From Dietzia sp032248695 (GTDB taxonomy: Bacteria; Actinomycetota; Actinomycetes; Mycobacteriales; Mycobacteriaceae), in NCBI RefSeq assembly GCF_032248695.1, contig NZ_JAVHXC010000003.1:558001-622000 (forward strand): 64,000 bases of DNA. Direction: 5' to 3'. The notes beneath the pieces were generated by a model. That model had not been told where the DNA came from and searched no databases. It was given only the letters and a program-made list of their open reading frames with translations. Position 1 is the first letter of the stretch. Each line of letters opens with the position of its first letter. Below, in pieces: positions 19,170 to 26,846 of the stretch. Both the position numbers and the translations under genes were made by a program.

Positions 19170-19206
19170 GACGTGCGGCGGCACCGGGGTGCGCCGCCGG
19201 GTCGGG

Positions 19207-19758
19207 TCAGGCGCTCTTGATGGCCGAGACCTCGATCTCGAGGGTGATCTTCTCCGAGACCAGGACGCCGCCCGTCTCGAGCGCGGCGTTCCAGGTCAGG
19301 CCGAAGTCGCTGCGGTTGAGGGTGGTGGTGCCCTCGAAGCCCGCGCGCAGGTTGCCGAACGGGTCGGTGGCGGTGCCCTCGTACTCGAACGGGATGGTGA
19401 CGGACTTGGTGGTGCCCTTGATGGTGAGGTCGCCGGTCACGTCCACGCCGCCCGAGCCGTTGGCCGCGATCTTCGTCGAGGTGAAGGTGATCTCGGGGTA
19501 GTTCTCCATGTCGAAGAAGTCGTTGGACTTCAGGTGCCCGTCGCGGTCGGCGTTGCGGGTGTCGATGGACGAGGCGTTGATGGTGACCTCGGCCTTCGCG
19601 CCGTCGATGCCCTCGGCCGGCACGGTGACGGTGCCCGTGAAGTCGTTGAACGCGCCGCGCACCTTGGTGATCATCGCGTGACGCGTGACGAAGCCGAGAC
19701 GCGTGTGCGTGGGGTCGAGGGTCCAGGTGCCGGTGAGGTCGGTGAGGTTCGCGGTCAT
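19207..19758 (-). CDS. YceI-family lipocalin-like protein
   Basis: 183 residues. GTWTLDPTHTRLGFVTRHAMITKVRGAF at the start, then SSIDTRNADRDGHLKSNDFFD and KGTTKSVTIPFEYEG, are the family landmarks (PF04264). The fold is an extended beta-barrel that binds isoprenoid-type lipids. There is no signal peptide, so this copy is cytoplasmic, as is usual in actinobacteria. AAGGAG precedes the ATG. A good sigma-A-like promoter with an overlapping palindrome lies 63 bases upstream. Ligand and physiological role unknown. Confidence 0.92.
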   Translation of the reverse strand: MTANLTDLTGTWTLDPTHTRLGFVTRHAMITKVRGAFNDFTGTVTVPAEGIDGAKAEVTINASSIDTRNADRDGHLKSNDFFDMENYPEITFTSTKIAANGSGGVDVTGDLTIKGTTKSVTIPFEYEGTATDPFGNLRAGFEGTTTLNRSDFGLTWNAALETGGVLVSEKITLEIEVSAIKSA

Positions 19759-19820
19759 GATGACTCCTTGTGGGATCGGTCCGGGCGGAGCCGGACGCTG
19801 CTCTTGTTGTTGTGTCACCA

Positions 19821-19849
19821 ACGATAGGCGCTCATGGGTGACGCGTCAA
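19821..19849 (-). promoter_or_regulatory. Promoter of the YceI gene with overlapping palindrome
   Basis: On the minus strand: -35 TTGACG (19844-19849), a 17-base spacer, and -10 TATCGT (19821-19826). The perfect 10-bp palindrome TGACGCGTCA (19839-19848) overlaps the -35 box and is a candidate repressor operator. The regulator is unknown. Confidence 0.65.
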
Positions 19850-19929
19850 CTACCCAGTCCTGTGATCCGCTTCACACCCTACTCGCCGGCGCTCGAGGGG
19901 CGGTGGGCGATGACCTGCGGGGTGACGGA

Positions 19930-20877
19930 TCAGCCCACCCGCCGCCGGAGGAAGTGCACCGCGTGCTCGACCGCGCTCTCGTGACACGGCCGGCCGTCGA
20001 ACAGGTCGAAGTGGTCGCCGGGGTAGTGGCGGACCTCGGCACGCGCGGCGACCGCCGCCGTGGCCGCGGCGTGTGGCGGCGCGCTCCGGTCCAGGTCGGC
20101 GATCTGGAACAGCACGGGGACGTCGGCGAGGTCCTCGGCGTGCCGGCCGGGCCGGAACGAGCCCAACTCGGTGCCGATGGAGGCGCCCACCTCGTTGCGC
20201 CAGGACGGCCCGGCGACGGAGGTGTACGCCTCCTCGTACCCGTCGAGGGAGAGCAGCGCGTCGGAGCCGGGCGGGCCGACCAGGGGGAGCCGCGGCTCCT
20301 CGCGTCCGGCGGCCGCGAGGGCCTTGGCGGCGATCGCGGTGCCCGTCGCCCGTAGCAGCGAGGTCGGCTTGTGCTGGCGGGCGGCGGCCGCGGCGGCGGC
20401 ACGGCCGTCGACCAGCGGGATCATCGTGATGACGGCCGCGATGTCGTCACGTCCGCGTGCCACCTCGAGCACGTGGCCGCCCGCGAGCGAGCAGCCCCAC
20501 AGGATGATCCGCCGGGGGTCGACGCCGGGCTGGGCGGCGGCGGCCGCGATCGCGGCGCGGTAGTCCTCCTGCTGGCGGGCGGGCGAGACGACCTGGCGGG
20601 GGCTGCCCTCGGACCGGCCGAAGCCTCGGTAGTCGAAGGCCAGGGCGGCGTACCCCGCGGCGGCGAACGCCTCCGCGAACGGCAGGAGCCCGGAGTCGAC
20701 GGTCCCGCCCAGACCGTGGGCCAGCACCACGGCGGGGCGCCCGGTGCCGGTGCCGCTCGCACCTGGGCCGCCCGCACCTGTGCCGCCCGCGCCGGCGGCG
20801 GGCAGGAAGGTCCCGCGGCACTCGGCGGCGTGCGGCCCGGTGCCGGAGCGGAACGTGACGTCGACGGCGGTGGTCAT
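19930..20877 (-). CDS. Alpha/beta hydrolase (dienelactone-hydrolase/peptidase S15-like)
   Basis: 315 residues. LAHGLGGTVDSGLLPFAEAF supplies the oxyanion region, FDYRGFGRSEG is family-typical, and ILWGCSLAGGHVL carries a nucleophile in GCSLAGG (Ser). IADLD and YPGDHFDLFDG near the C terminus give Asp and His. A Gly/Ala/Thr-rich stretch around residues 27-46 is low complexity. It is the last gene of a three-gene operon: its ATG overlaps the stop of the TetR gene as ATGA, and GGGAGA lies upstream. It probably acts on an ester made by the monooxygenase encoded first in the operon, which is inference. Confidence 0.85.
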   Translation of the reverse strand: MTTAVDVTFRSGTGPHAAECRGTFLPAAGAGGTGAGGPGASGTGTGRPAVVLAHGLGGTVDSGLLPFAEAFAAAGYAALAFDYRGFGRSEGSPRQVVSPARQQEDYRAAIAAAAAQPGVDPRRIILWGCSLAGGHVLEVARGRDDIAAVITMIPLVDGRAAAAAAARQHKPTSLLRATGTAIAAKALAAAGREEPRLPLVGPPGSDALLSLDGYEEAYTSVAGPSWRNEVGASIGTELGSFRPGRHAEDLADVPVLFQIADLDRSAPPHAAATAAVAARAEVRHYPGDHFDLFDGRPCHESAVEHAVHFLRRRVG

Positions 20878-21548
20878 GCGGTTCTCCCTGGATCGGCGGC
20901 GGCCGCCGCGGCGCCCGTACCGGGGTCCACGGCGGGGTCGGGTCGGCCGTACACCGTGCGGACCCACATGTCGGCGGCCACGGTGAGCAGCGGTTCCCGG
21001 GTCCCGTCGGGGTCGTGGGCCAGCTGTTCGAGCACGGTCTCGTTGATGTGGATGAGCCCCTCGGCGAGCGCGTCGGCGTCGACCCCGTCCGGGGCGCGGC
21101 CGGCGGCGCGTTCGGCGCGCAGGAACTCCGCGACCCGCACCGCGAGCCGCGTGCGGCCCTCGTTCCACAGCGCGCGGGTCTGGGCGTGCTTGCTGCGGGC
21201 GGTGAGCAGCGCTCGGTAGATGTGGGCCTTGTCGAGGACGCGGTCGGTGAGTCGTTCGAGCGCGGCGGTGACGCGGGTGCGGAAGTCGCCCTCGCCGCCC
21301 ACGACGGTGTCGACGGCGGTGCTCGCCTCGTCCTGCACCATCGCCAGCAGGACGCCCACGGCGGCGGCCTTGGAGTCGAAGTAGAAGTAGAACGCCGAGC
21401 GGGTGATGCCGGCGGAGTCGGTGAGGTCGGCCACCGAGATGTCGTCGAGCGGGGTGCTCTTCAGCCGTTCATCGAGCGCGACGAGCAGTGCCTCACGCCT
21501 CCGGTCCCCGCGCGGGGAGGTGTTGCCCGACGGCGCCGCTGGCGTCAT
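20874..21548 (-). CDS. TetR-family transcriptional regulator
   Basis: 224 residues. The helix-turn-helix is at about 38-65: ISVADLTDSAGITRSAFYFYFDSK, the canonical TetR_N pattern. The remainder is an all-helical ligand-binding domain, reminiscent of EthR-type regulators of flavin monooxygenase genes. It overlaps by 4 bases with both neighbours (ATGA junctions), so it is translated as part of the monooxygenase-regulator-hydrolase operon. It is probably an autorepressor acting at the 16-bp palindrome 23000-23015 in the divergent promoter region. Inducer unknown. Confidence 0.92.
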   Translation of the reverse strand: MTPAAPSGNTSPRGDRRREALLVALDERLKSTPLDDISVADLTDSAGITRSAFYFYFDSKAAAVGVLLAMVQDEASTAVDTVVGGEGDFRTRVTAALERLTDRVLDKAHIYRALLTARSKHAQTRALWNEGRTRLAVRVAEFLRAERAAGRAPDGVDADALAEGLIHINETVLEQLAHDPDGTREPLLTVAADMWVRTVYGRPDPAVDPGTGAAAAAADPGRTA

Positions 21549-22918
21549 GCCGTCACCCTGGCGCGGAAGGCGGGGCCGTGGGCGCGGGCGCGGTCGAGTC
21601 CTCGGGGTATCTCACGGGTACGCATGTCGTGTTCATACAGGAAGTAGTCGACCTGCTGCTGATGGCGTGGGGTGTCGAGCATGTGACCGATGTACTTCTT
21701 CTCGTCCTCCACGATCACCCTCTTCATCTCCTCGACAGGTGGGGTGCGGTACAGCCCGGCCGCCCACGCGGCGACGAGCCGGGCCTGCGCCTCGACGAAC
21801 GGGAACAGGGTGGGGGTGGCCTGGGCGAACCCGACGAACGCCAGGTCCTCGATCCCGGGGGTGAACATGCGCTTGTAGAGCGGCACGTGATTGTGGGCGT
21901 CGGCGGACAGGAAGTCACGGTCGAAGAACGGGAACGTGGTGTTGTAGCCCGTGGCCTGGATGATGACGTCGAACTCGGCGCTGGTGCCGTCGGTGAAGTG
22001 GACGGTGCGGCCGTCGAGGCGCTCGATGTCGCCCTTGGCGGTGACGTCGCCCGAGCCCAGCCGCAGTGGCAGCTCGACCGACTGGGTGGGGTGGGCCTCG
22101 AAGAACTTGTGGTTGGGCTTGGGCAGCCCGTACGACTCGGGCCGGCCGGCGGACATGGGCTGCATGGTCTGGATGACCTTGCGCTGCCACGAGTAGGGCA
22201 CGTAGGGGAAGGTCGCGAAGTACTTGTCGGCGGGCTTGCCGGCGATGTACTTGGGCACGATCCACGCGCTCGACCGGGTCGAGAGGGTGACCTCGTTGCG
22301 CATCACCTTGGACGAGAGCTCCACCGCGATGTCGGCGGCGCTGTTGCCCAGGCCCACCACGAGGATCTTCTTGTCCATGAGGTGCAGCGGGGTCCACGGG
22401 TCGATGTAGGCGTGGGAGTGGATCATCTCGCCGGTGAACTCGCCGGGGAAGTCGGCGAAGCGCGGATCCCAGTGGTGTCCGTTGCCCACGACGAGGGCGT
22501 CGACGTGTCGCGTCTCGGTGGGGCCGCTGCCGTCCGCGCCGGCGAGGGTGAGTTCCCAGCCGCCCTCCGGCAGGCGCTCGGCGTGCATGACCCGGGTTTC
22601 GAACTCGATCGAGCGCAGCAGGTCGAACGCCTCGGCGTAGTCGTCGAGGTACTGCTTGATCTGGGTGTGGTGGGGGAAGTCCGGGAACTCCTCCGGCATG
22701 GGGAAGTCGCGGAAGCTCAGCTGGTGCTTGGAAGTGTCGATGTGCAGGGAGCGGTACGCGCTCGAGCTGCCGTTGGGGTTGTCGAACGCCCAGTTCCCGC
22801 CGATCCGGTCGGACGCCTCGAAGCACACGACGTCGATCCCGTAGTCGCGCAACATCTTCACCGTGGTCAGGCCGCTGATGCCGGCGCCGATCACGGCGAT
22901 CCTGCAGGTCGATGTCAT
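21545..22918 (-). CDS. Flavin-containing monooxygenase (FMO family)
   Basis: 457 residues. An FAD motif GAGISG (about 10-15) is followed by GGNWAFDN, an FMO fingerprint FTGEMIHSHAY (FxGxxxHxxxY), and an NADPH motif VVGLGNSAADIA. The C-terminal ATGY motif (QATGYNTTFPF) is also present. The length and the Tyr-ending fingerprint fit FMOs rather than the longer BVMO at 959. It would oxygenate a soft nucleophile or a ketone with NADPH and O2. AAGGGG lies upstream of the ATG at 22918. First gene of the operon with TetR and hydrolase, driven by the promoter at 22986-23014. Confidence 0.92.
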   Translation of the reverse strand: MTSTCRIAVIGAGISGLTTVKMLRDYGIDVVCFEASDRIGGNWAFDNPNGSSSAYRSLHIDTSKHQLSFRDFPMPEEFPDFPHHTQIKQYLDDYAEAFDLLRSIEFETRVMHAERLPEGGWELTLAGADGSGPTETRHVDALVVGNGHHWDPRFADFPGEFTGEMIHSHAYIDPWTPLHLMDKKILVVGLGNSAADIAVELSSKVMRNEVTLSTRSSAWIVPKYIAGKPADKYFATFPYVPYSWQRKVIQTMQPMSAGRPESYGLPKPNHKFFEAHPTQSVELPLRLGSGDVTAKGDIERLDGRTVHFTDGTSAEFDVIIQATGYNTTFPFFDRDFLSADAHNHVPLYKRMFTPGIEDLAFVGFAQATPTLFPFVEAQARLVAAWAAGLYRTPPVEEMKRVIVEDEKKYIGHMLDTPRHQQQVDYFLYEHDMRTREIPRGLDRARAHGPAFRARVTA

Positions 22919-22985
22919 GCGAACCCCTTCGGCGCGGTCCCCGGCGAGGCACACTCACCGGGAACAGGAAGCTATGGCACGCATC

Positions 22986-23014
22986 ACACTATGGTCCGTG
23001 TTGACGGCCGTCAA
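22986..23014 (-). promoter_or_regulatory. Promoter of the FMO-TetR-hydrolase operon
   Basis: On the minus strand: -35 TTGACG (23009-23014), exactly 17 bases, then -10 TAGTGT (22986-22991), 67 bases before the FMO start. The -35 box lies inside the palindrome 23000-23015, so a bound repressor would block it. Confidence 0.62.
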
Positions 23015-23015
23015 C
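23000..23015. promoter_or_regulatory. 16-bp perfect palindrome, probable TetR operator
   Basis: GTTGACGGCCGTCAAC is its own reverse complement. It sits in the 158-bp space between the divergent FMO operon and the SDR operon and covers the -35 region in both directions. The adjacent TetR gene makes it the likely binding site. It could coordinate both operons. Confidence 0.68.
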
Positions 23016-23076
23016 GTCTTCCTCTACCGGGGTGTCGCGCACCGTCGGCGCCCACTGTCGACCGAGGGGAGGCCGT

Positions 23077-23844
23077 ATGGCCGTCGAAGTGGAACCGGCT
23101 CGTCACGCCGTCGTGGTGGGCGGCGCCTCGGGCATCGGGTGGGCCACCGCCCGCGCCCTCGCCGACGCCGGCTGGCGGGTGACGGTGGCGGACCTCGACC
23201 TCGACGTCGCCGCGGGCCGAGCCGGGGAGCTCGCCGGCGCGGGCCACGAGGGGCGTCGGGTGGACGTGACCGACGAGCCGTCGGTCGAGGAGCTGTTCGC
23301 GGGCGCCGCGCCGGACCTGGTGGTCACCACGGCGGGGGTGAGCACGCTCGGGCTGGTCACCGAGCACGATTCCGACGAGTTCCGCCGCGTCGTGGACGTG
23401 TGCCTGACGGGCGCGTTCCTCGTGTTGAAACACGGTAGTCGGGCGGTCCGCGACGGCGGCGCGATGGTGGCGATCGCCTCGCTCAACGCCCGCCAGCCCG
23501 GCCGGGGGATGGCCGCCTATTGCGCGGCCAAGGCGGGCCTGGTGATGCTCGCGCAGGTCGCGGCGCTGGAGCTCGGCGAGCGCGGCGTGCGCGTCAACAC
23601 CGTCTCGCCCGGCTTCCTCGTCACCCCGCTCACGGAGCCGGTGCTGCAGATCCCGGGCCTGGCGGAGGAGTACGCGGAGAACGCCGCGATCGCGCACCGA
23701 GGCACGGCCGAGGACGTCGCCCGCGCGGTGCTGCACCTGGCGGACGCGGAGTGGATGACGGGGGAGGACGTGGCGATCGACGGTGGCGCCCAACTGCGCC
23801 GCTACCCCGATGTCCTGGGGGCGGCGATGCGGGCGTTCTCGTGA
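23077..23844 (+). CDS. Short-chain dehydrogenase/reductase
   Basis: 255 residues. VVVGGASGIGWATARALADAGW is the cofactor motif, VADLDLDV has the Asp after beta2 that favours NAD(H), TTAGVS replaces the common NAG, and YCAAKAGL supplies catalytic Tyr and Lys. RVNTVSPGFLVTPL and a C-terminal GEDVAIDGGAQLR complete a classical SDR. GGGGAGG precedes the ATG at 23077; an upstream extension is unlikely. It is divergent from the FMO operon across the palindromic operator, and the next SDR overlaps its stop. Likely role: oxidising an alcohol to the ketone substrate of the monooxygenase, or the reverse (inference). Confidence 0.9.
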   Translation: MAVEVEPARHAVVVGGASGIGWATARALADAGWRVTVADLDLDVAAGRAGELAGAGHEGRRVDVTDEPSVEELFAGAAPDLVVTTAGVSTLGLVTEHDSDEFRRVVDVCLTGAFLVLKHGSRAVRDGGAMVAIASLNARQPGRGMAAYCAAKAGLVMLAQVAALELGERGVRVNTVSPGFLVTPLTEPVLQIPGLAEEYAENAAIAHRGTAEDVARAVLHLADAEWMTGEDVAIDGGAQLRRYPDVLGAAMRAFS

Positions 23845-24785
23845 CGGCGGCGTCGCGGCGGGCGCCCCGCACGCCGAGCCCGGCCGGGGCGACCGCGATC
23901 GTCACCGGGGGCGGGTCCGGTATCGGCGCCGCGCTGTGCCGGGCGCTCGTCGCGGCGGGCGCGCACGTGGTGGTGGCCGACATCGACCTCGCCGCCGCGC
24001 GCCGGGTGGCCGAGGAGGTGACGGCCGCGGTGGGCACGACGGGGACGAGAACGGGGACGACGACGGGGACGACGACGAGGGCCGCGGTCCACGGCGATCC
24101 CGCTCCGGCGGGGAGCGCCGAACCGGCACGCCTCGACGTCACCGACGCCGACGCGGTCTCGGCGCTGGTCGAGCAGGTGATCGCGACCCGCGGCGGGCTG
24201 GACTTCATGTTCGCCAACGCCGGCATCACGTGGGGCGGGGACACCGAGCAGCTCGGCCTCGACCGGTGGAACGCGATCATCGACGTCAACGTCCGCGGGG
24301 TGGTCCACTGCGTGCACGCGGCGTATCCGCACATGGTGGCCCGTGGCTCGGGGGCGCTCGTGCTCACCGCGTCCATGGGCGGGCTGTGTCCGGCGGGCCT
24401 CATCACGAGTTACGCGATGACCAAGCACGCGGTGGTCGGCCTGGGCCTGTCGCTGCGGGCGGAGGCGGCCGGCCGCGGGGTCGGGGTGACCGTGGTGTGT
24501 CCCGCGGCGGTGGAGACGCCGATCCTCGACAAGGGGCAGCTCGACGGCTTCGACGGGCGGCACTTCTACCTCGACGGGCAGGGCGTGCGCCGACCGCTCG
24601 ACCCCGACAGGTTGGCGGCGTCGGTGCTCGCGGGAGTGGCGGGCAACCGCGCTCTCGTCGTCGAACCCGCCCGGGCCCGCGCCACGTGGCGCCTACACCG
24701 TCTCGCCCCGGGCCTCATGGACCGGGCGATCACCCGCTACGTGCGCACGGAGCGCGCCAGGGCGGCGTCCCCGCGCGCTAGGTGA
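23841..24785 (+). CDS. Short-chain dehydrogenase with low-complexity insert
   Basis: 314 residues from a GTG overlapping the preceding stop (GTGA). Motifs: VTGGGSGIGAALCRALVAAGA, VADIDL, ANAGITWGG, the Ser of LTASMGG, YAMTKHAV with catalytic Tyr and Lys, and VCPAAVETP. Between beta2 and the next core strand, residues about 65-80 are almost only Gly and Thr with Arg, encoded by repeats of GGGGACGACGAC-type triplets at 24034-24080. That is unusual for this fold and looks like a triplet expansion in a surface loop. The C-terminal basic extension resembles SDRs of the sterol/lipid group. Substrate unknown. Confidence 0.86.
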   Translation: MTAASRRAPRTPSPAGATAIVTGGGSGIGAALCRALVAAGAHVVVADIDLAAARRVAEEVTAAVGTTGTRTGTTTGTTTRAAVHGDPAPAGSAEPARLDVTDADAVSALVEQVIATRGGLDFMFANAGITWGGDTEQLGLDRWNAIIDVNVRGVVHCVHAAYPHMVARGSGALVLTASMGGLCPAGLITSYAMTKHAVVGLGLSLRAEAAGRGVGVTVVCPAAVETPILDKGQLDGFDGRHFYLDGQGVRRPLDPDRLAASVLAGVAGNRALVVEPARARATWRLHRLAPGLMDRAITRYVRTERARAASPRAR

Positions 24786-24794
24786 CGGATCAAC

Positions 24795-24800
24795 TATGCT
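24795..24800 (+). promoter_or_regulatory. -10 box for the LLM oxidoreductase gene (leaderless type)
   Basis: TATGCT ends 6 bases before the ATG at 24807. No ribosome-binding site fits in the gap. No -35 match was found. It supports the ATG over the GTG at 24801. Confidence 0.5.
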
Positions 24801-24806
24801 GTGCGC

Positions 24807-25901
24807 ATGACCTCCGCAGACACCTCCCGCGTCGCCTTCGGCCTCGACACGTTCGGCGACACCACCGTCGACCCGGGCGGCCGGCCCGTCCACCACGCGC
24901 AGGTCCTGCGCGACGTCGTGGAACAGGCCGTCCTCGCCGATCAGGTGGGCGTGGACGCGATCGGGATCGGCGAGCACCACCGCCCCGACTTCGCGGTCTC
25001 CGCCCCCGACGTGGTCCTGGCCGGCATCGCCACGCGCACCGAGCGCATCCTCCTCGGCTCGGCGGTGACGGTGCTGTCCAGCGACGACCCGATCCGCGTC
25101 TTCCAGCGTTTCGCCACGATCGACGCGCTGTCGAACGGGCGCGCGGAGGTCGTGCTGGGCCGCGGCTCGTTCACCGAGTCGTTCCCGCTGTTCGGCTTCG
25201 ACCTGTCCCAGTACGAGCAGCTGTTCAGCGAGAAGCTGGACCTGTTCGCCGCGCTGCTGCCCGAGGGGCCGGTGACGTGGTCGGGCGAGCTGCGGCCGCC
25301 GCTGGTCGACCAGCACGTCTATCCCAAGACCCAGAACGGGCTGCGGTCGTGGATCGCGGTGGGCGGCAGCCCCGAGTCCGTGGTCCGCGCGGCCCGCTAC
25401 CGGATGCCGCTCATGCTGGCGATCATCGGCGGGCCCGCCGGCCGGTTCGCCCCGTTCGCCGACCTGTACCGCGAAGCCAACGCCCAGCTCGCGGGCAGCG
25501 ACGCGCCGCGCCTGCCGATCGCCGTCCACTCGCCCGGTTTCGTCGCCGAGACCGACGCCAAGGCCGCCGAGTTGTCGGTGAAGCACTGGCTGGTCAACCG
25601 CAACCAGATCGGCCGCGAGCGCGGCTGGGGCGACGCGACCGAGGCCGACTTCCACCGCGAGGTCCGCTCCGGCGCCATGTACGTCGGCTCGCCGGAGACG
25701 GTCGCGCAGAAGATCGCCACCACGGTCCGCACGCTGGGCCTGGACCGCTTCGACCTCAAGTACGCCAGCGGCCCCACCCCGCACGAGGACCTCATGACCT
25801 GCATCGACCTGTACGGCCGCAAGGTCATCCCGCGGGTGCGGGAACTGCTCGCCGAGGCGGGGTACACCCCGGGTGTGCCGCAGACGGTCTCGCGCCTGTG
25901 A
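24807..25901 (+). CDS. LLM-class flavin-dependent oxidoreductase
   Basis: 364 residues, bacterial luciferase-like TIM barrel. VGVDAIGIGEHHRPDFAVSAPDVVLAGIA near the N terminus, LLGSAVTVLSSDDPIRVFQRFATIDALSNGRAEVVLGRG and the late DRFDLKYASG are the usual features of this group. The EHH motif contributes to flavin or substrate binding. It may use FMNH2 or F420H2; the sequence alone does not decide. It follows the SDR pair by 21 bp but has its own -10 box, so it may be separately transcribed. Substrate unknown. Confidence 0.9.
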   Translation: MTSADTSRVAFGLDTFGDTTVDPGGRPVHHAQVLRDVVEQAVLADQVGVDAIGIGEHHRPDFAVSAPDVVLAGIATRTERILLGSAVTVLSSDDPIRVFQRFATIDALSNGRAEVVLGRGSFTESFPLFGFDLSQYEQLFSEKLDLFAALLPEGPVTWSGELRPPLVDQHVYPKTQNGLRSWIAVGGSPESVVRAARYRMPLMLAIIGGPAGRFAPFADLYREANAQLAGSDAPRLPIAVHSPGFVAETDAKAAELSVKHWLVNRNQIGRERGWGDATEADFHREVRSGAMYVGSPETVAQKIATTVRTLGLDRFDLKYASGPTPHEDLMTCIDLYGRKVIPRVRELLAEAGYTPGVPQTVSRL

Positions 25902-25951
25902 CGTAGCTATCGCGCGGGTGGCGTCGTCTGCACGATCCGGCGCGGCGGGTT

Positions 25952-25957
25952 TACGGT
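25952..25957 (+). promoter_or_regulatory. -10 box for the thiamine-binding protein gene (leaderless type)
   Basis: TACGGT ends 6 bases before the ATG at 25964, in a 62-bp intergenic space. It supports the start and a leaderless mRNA. Confidence 0.48.
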
Positions 25958-25963
25958 GATGCC

Positions 25964-26347
25964 ATGTTGTTCGCTTTCTCCATCGCCCCCACGTCCACCG
26001 CGGACGAGTCGGCGTCCATGAGCAAGGCGGTCGCCGAGGCGGTCCGGGTGGTCCGCGAGTCCGGGCTGCCGCACGAGACGACCTCGATGTTCACGACCGT
26101 CGAGGGCGAGTGGGACGAGGTCATGCCCGTCATCCGCGCCGCGACCGACGCGGTGCTGGCCGTCTCGCCGCGGGTCTCGTTGGTGCTCAAGGCGGATCTG
26201 CGGCCGGGGCGGTCGGGGGAGCTGCGCGGGAAGGTGGAGCGGGTGGAGCGTCACCTCGCGGGCGGCGGGGGTGGCGCGCCCGGTGGCGGCGGTGGGGCAG
26301 GTGTGACCGGGGAGGGTTCCGACGACGACGAGGAGCTGCACTCGTGA
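25964..26347 (+). CDS. Thiamine-binding protein family (MTH1187/YkoF-like)
   Basis: 127 residues. FSIAPTSTADESASMSKAVAEAVRVVRESGL, HETTSMFTTVEGEWDEVMPVIRAA and VSLVLKADLRPGR are typical of the PF01910 fold, a ferredoxin-like domain that binds thiamine or a related ligand and assembles as a tetramer. After about residue 97 the protein changes to a Gly-rich then acidic tail (GGGGGAPGGGGGAG, then DDDEE), not part of the domain. The following membrane-protein gene overlaps its stop (GTGA). No thiamine transport or synthesis gene is adjacent. Confidence 0.85.
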   Translation: MLFAFSIAPTSTADESASMSKAVAEAVRVVRESGLPHETTSMFTTVEGEWDEVMPVIRAATDAVLAVSPRVSLVLKADLRPGRSGELRGKVERVERHLAGGGGGAPGGGGGAGVTGEGSDDDEELHS

Positions 26348-26772
26348 CGTGGCCCGGTCCGTTGGAGTCGTCGTCGCCGGCCGCTGACGCGATGGCCGAA
26401 CACCTGAGGCGCCCGCGGGGTGGGGCGACGGTCGCGTACGTGATCGCCACGGCGGCCGGCGGTGCCGGTGCGCTGGTGATCGCGGCGGCCCAGCTGCTCT
26501 CCGGCTCGCCCAGCGTGATGGACGTGCTGCTGTGGGCGGCGATCGCCGTGCTCCTGCTGGGCGCGGCCGCGCACCGCTGGTGGCTGGGCGGACGCAACGA
26601 GGAGCGCTCGCTGCGGATCGCCGCGGCCATCCGGCCCGAGCAGGTCGCCGCCGCGATCCGCGGATCGTCGGGGGAGATCGACGCCGTGCGCCGCCTGCGC
26701 GTCTCCCACCCGGGCCTCGGGCTGCGGCACGCCTACGACCTGTACCAGCACTACGCGCGCGAGCACCGCTGA
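26344..26772 (+). CDS. Small membrane protein with C-terminal soluble domain
   Basis: 142 residues from a GTG overlapping the stop of the thiamine-binding-protein gene. Two hydrophobic helices (VAYVIATAAGGAGALVIAAA, about 29-48, and VMDVLLWAAIAVLLLGAAA, about 58-76) are followed by a cytoplasmic part of about 65 residues with IRPEQVAAAIRGSSGEIDAVRRLRVSHPGLGLRHAYDLY, which resembles ribosomal-L7/L12 C-terminal-like segments found in small actinobacterial proteins. Function unknown; translationally coupled to its neighbour. Confidence 0.75.
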   Translation: MTWPGPLESSSPAADAMAEHLRRPRGGATVAYVIATAAGGAGALVIAAAQLLSGSPSVMDVLLWAAIAVLLLGAAAHRWWLGGRNEERSLRIAAAIRPEQVAAAIRGSSGEIDAVRRLRVSHPGLGLRHAYDLYQHYAREHR

Positions 26773-26791
26773 TCACACGGCGGCCGGCTCG

Positions 26792-26829
26792 GCCTGACCT
26801 GCGCCGCTCAGCCTGACCCGCGCCGCTCA
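26792..26829. repeat. Two tandem copies of a 19-bp unit
   Basis: 26792-26810 and 26811-26829 are identical except one base (T/C), between two convergent genes. A third partial copy of the CCGCTCAG end follows near 26842-26849, reaching into the lipase stop. No hairpin potential stands out. Probably slippage-derived. Confidence 0.8.
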
Positions 26830-26846
26830 GCCTCCTCCCGGCCCGC

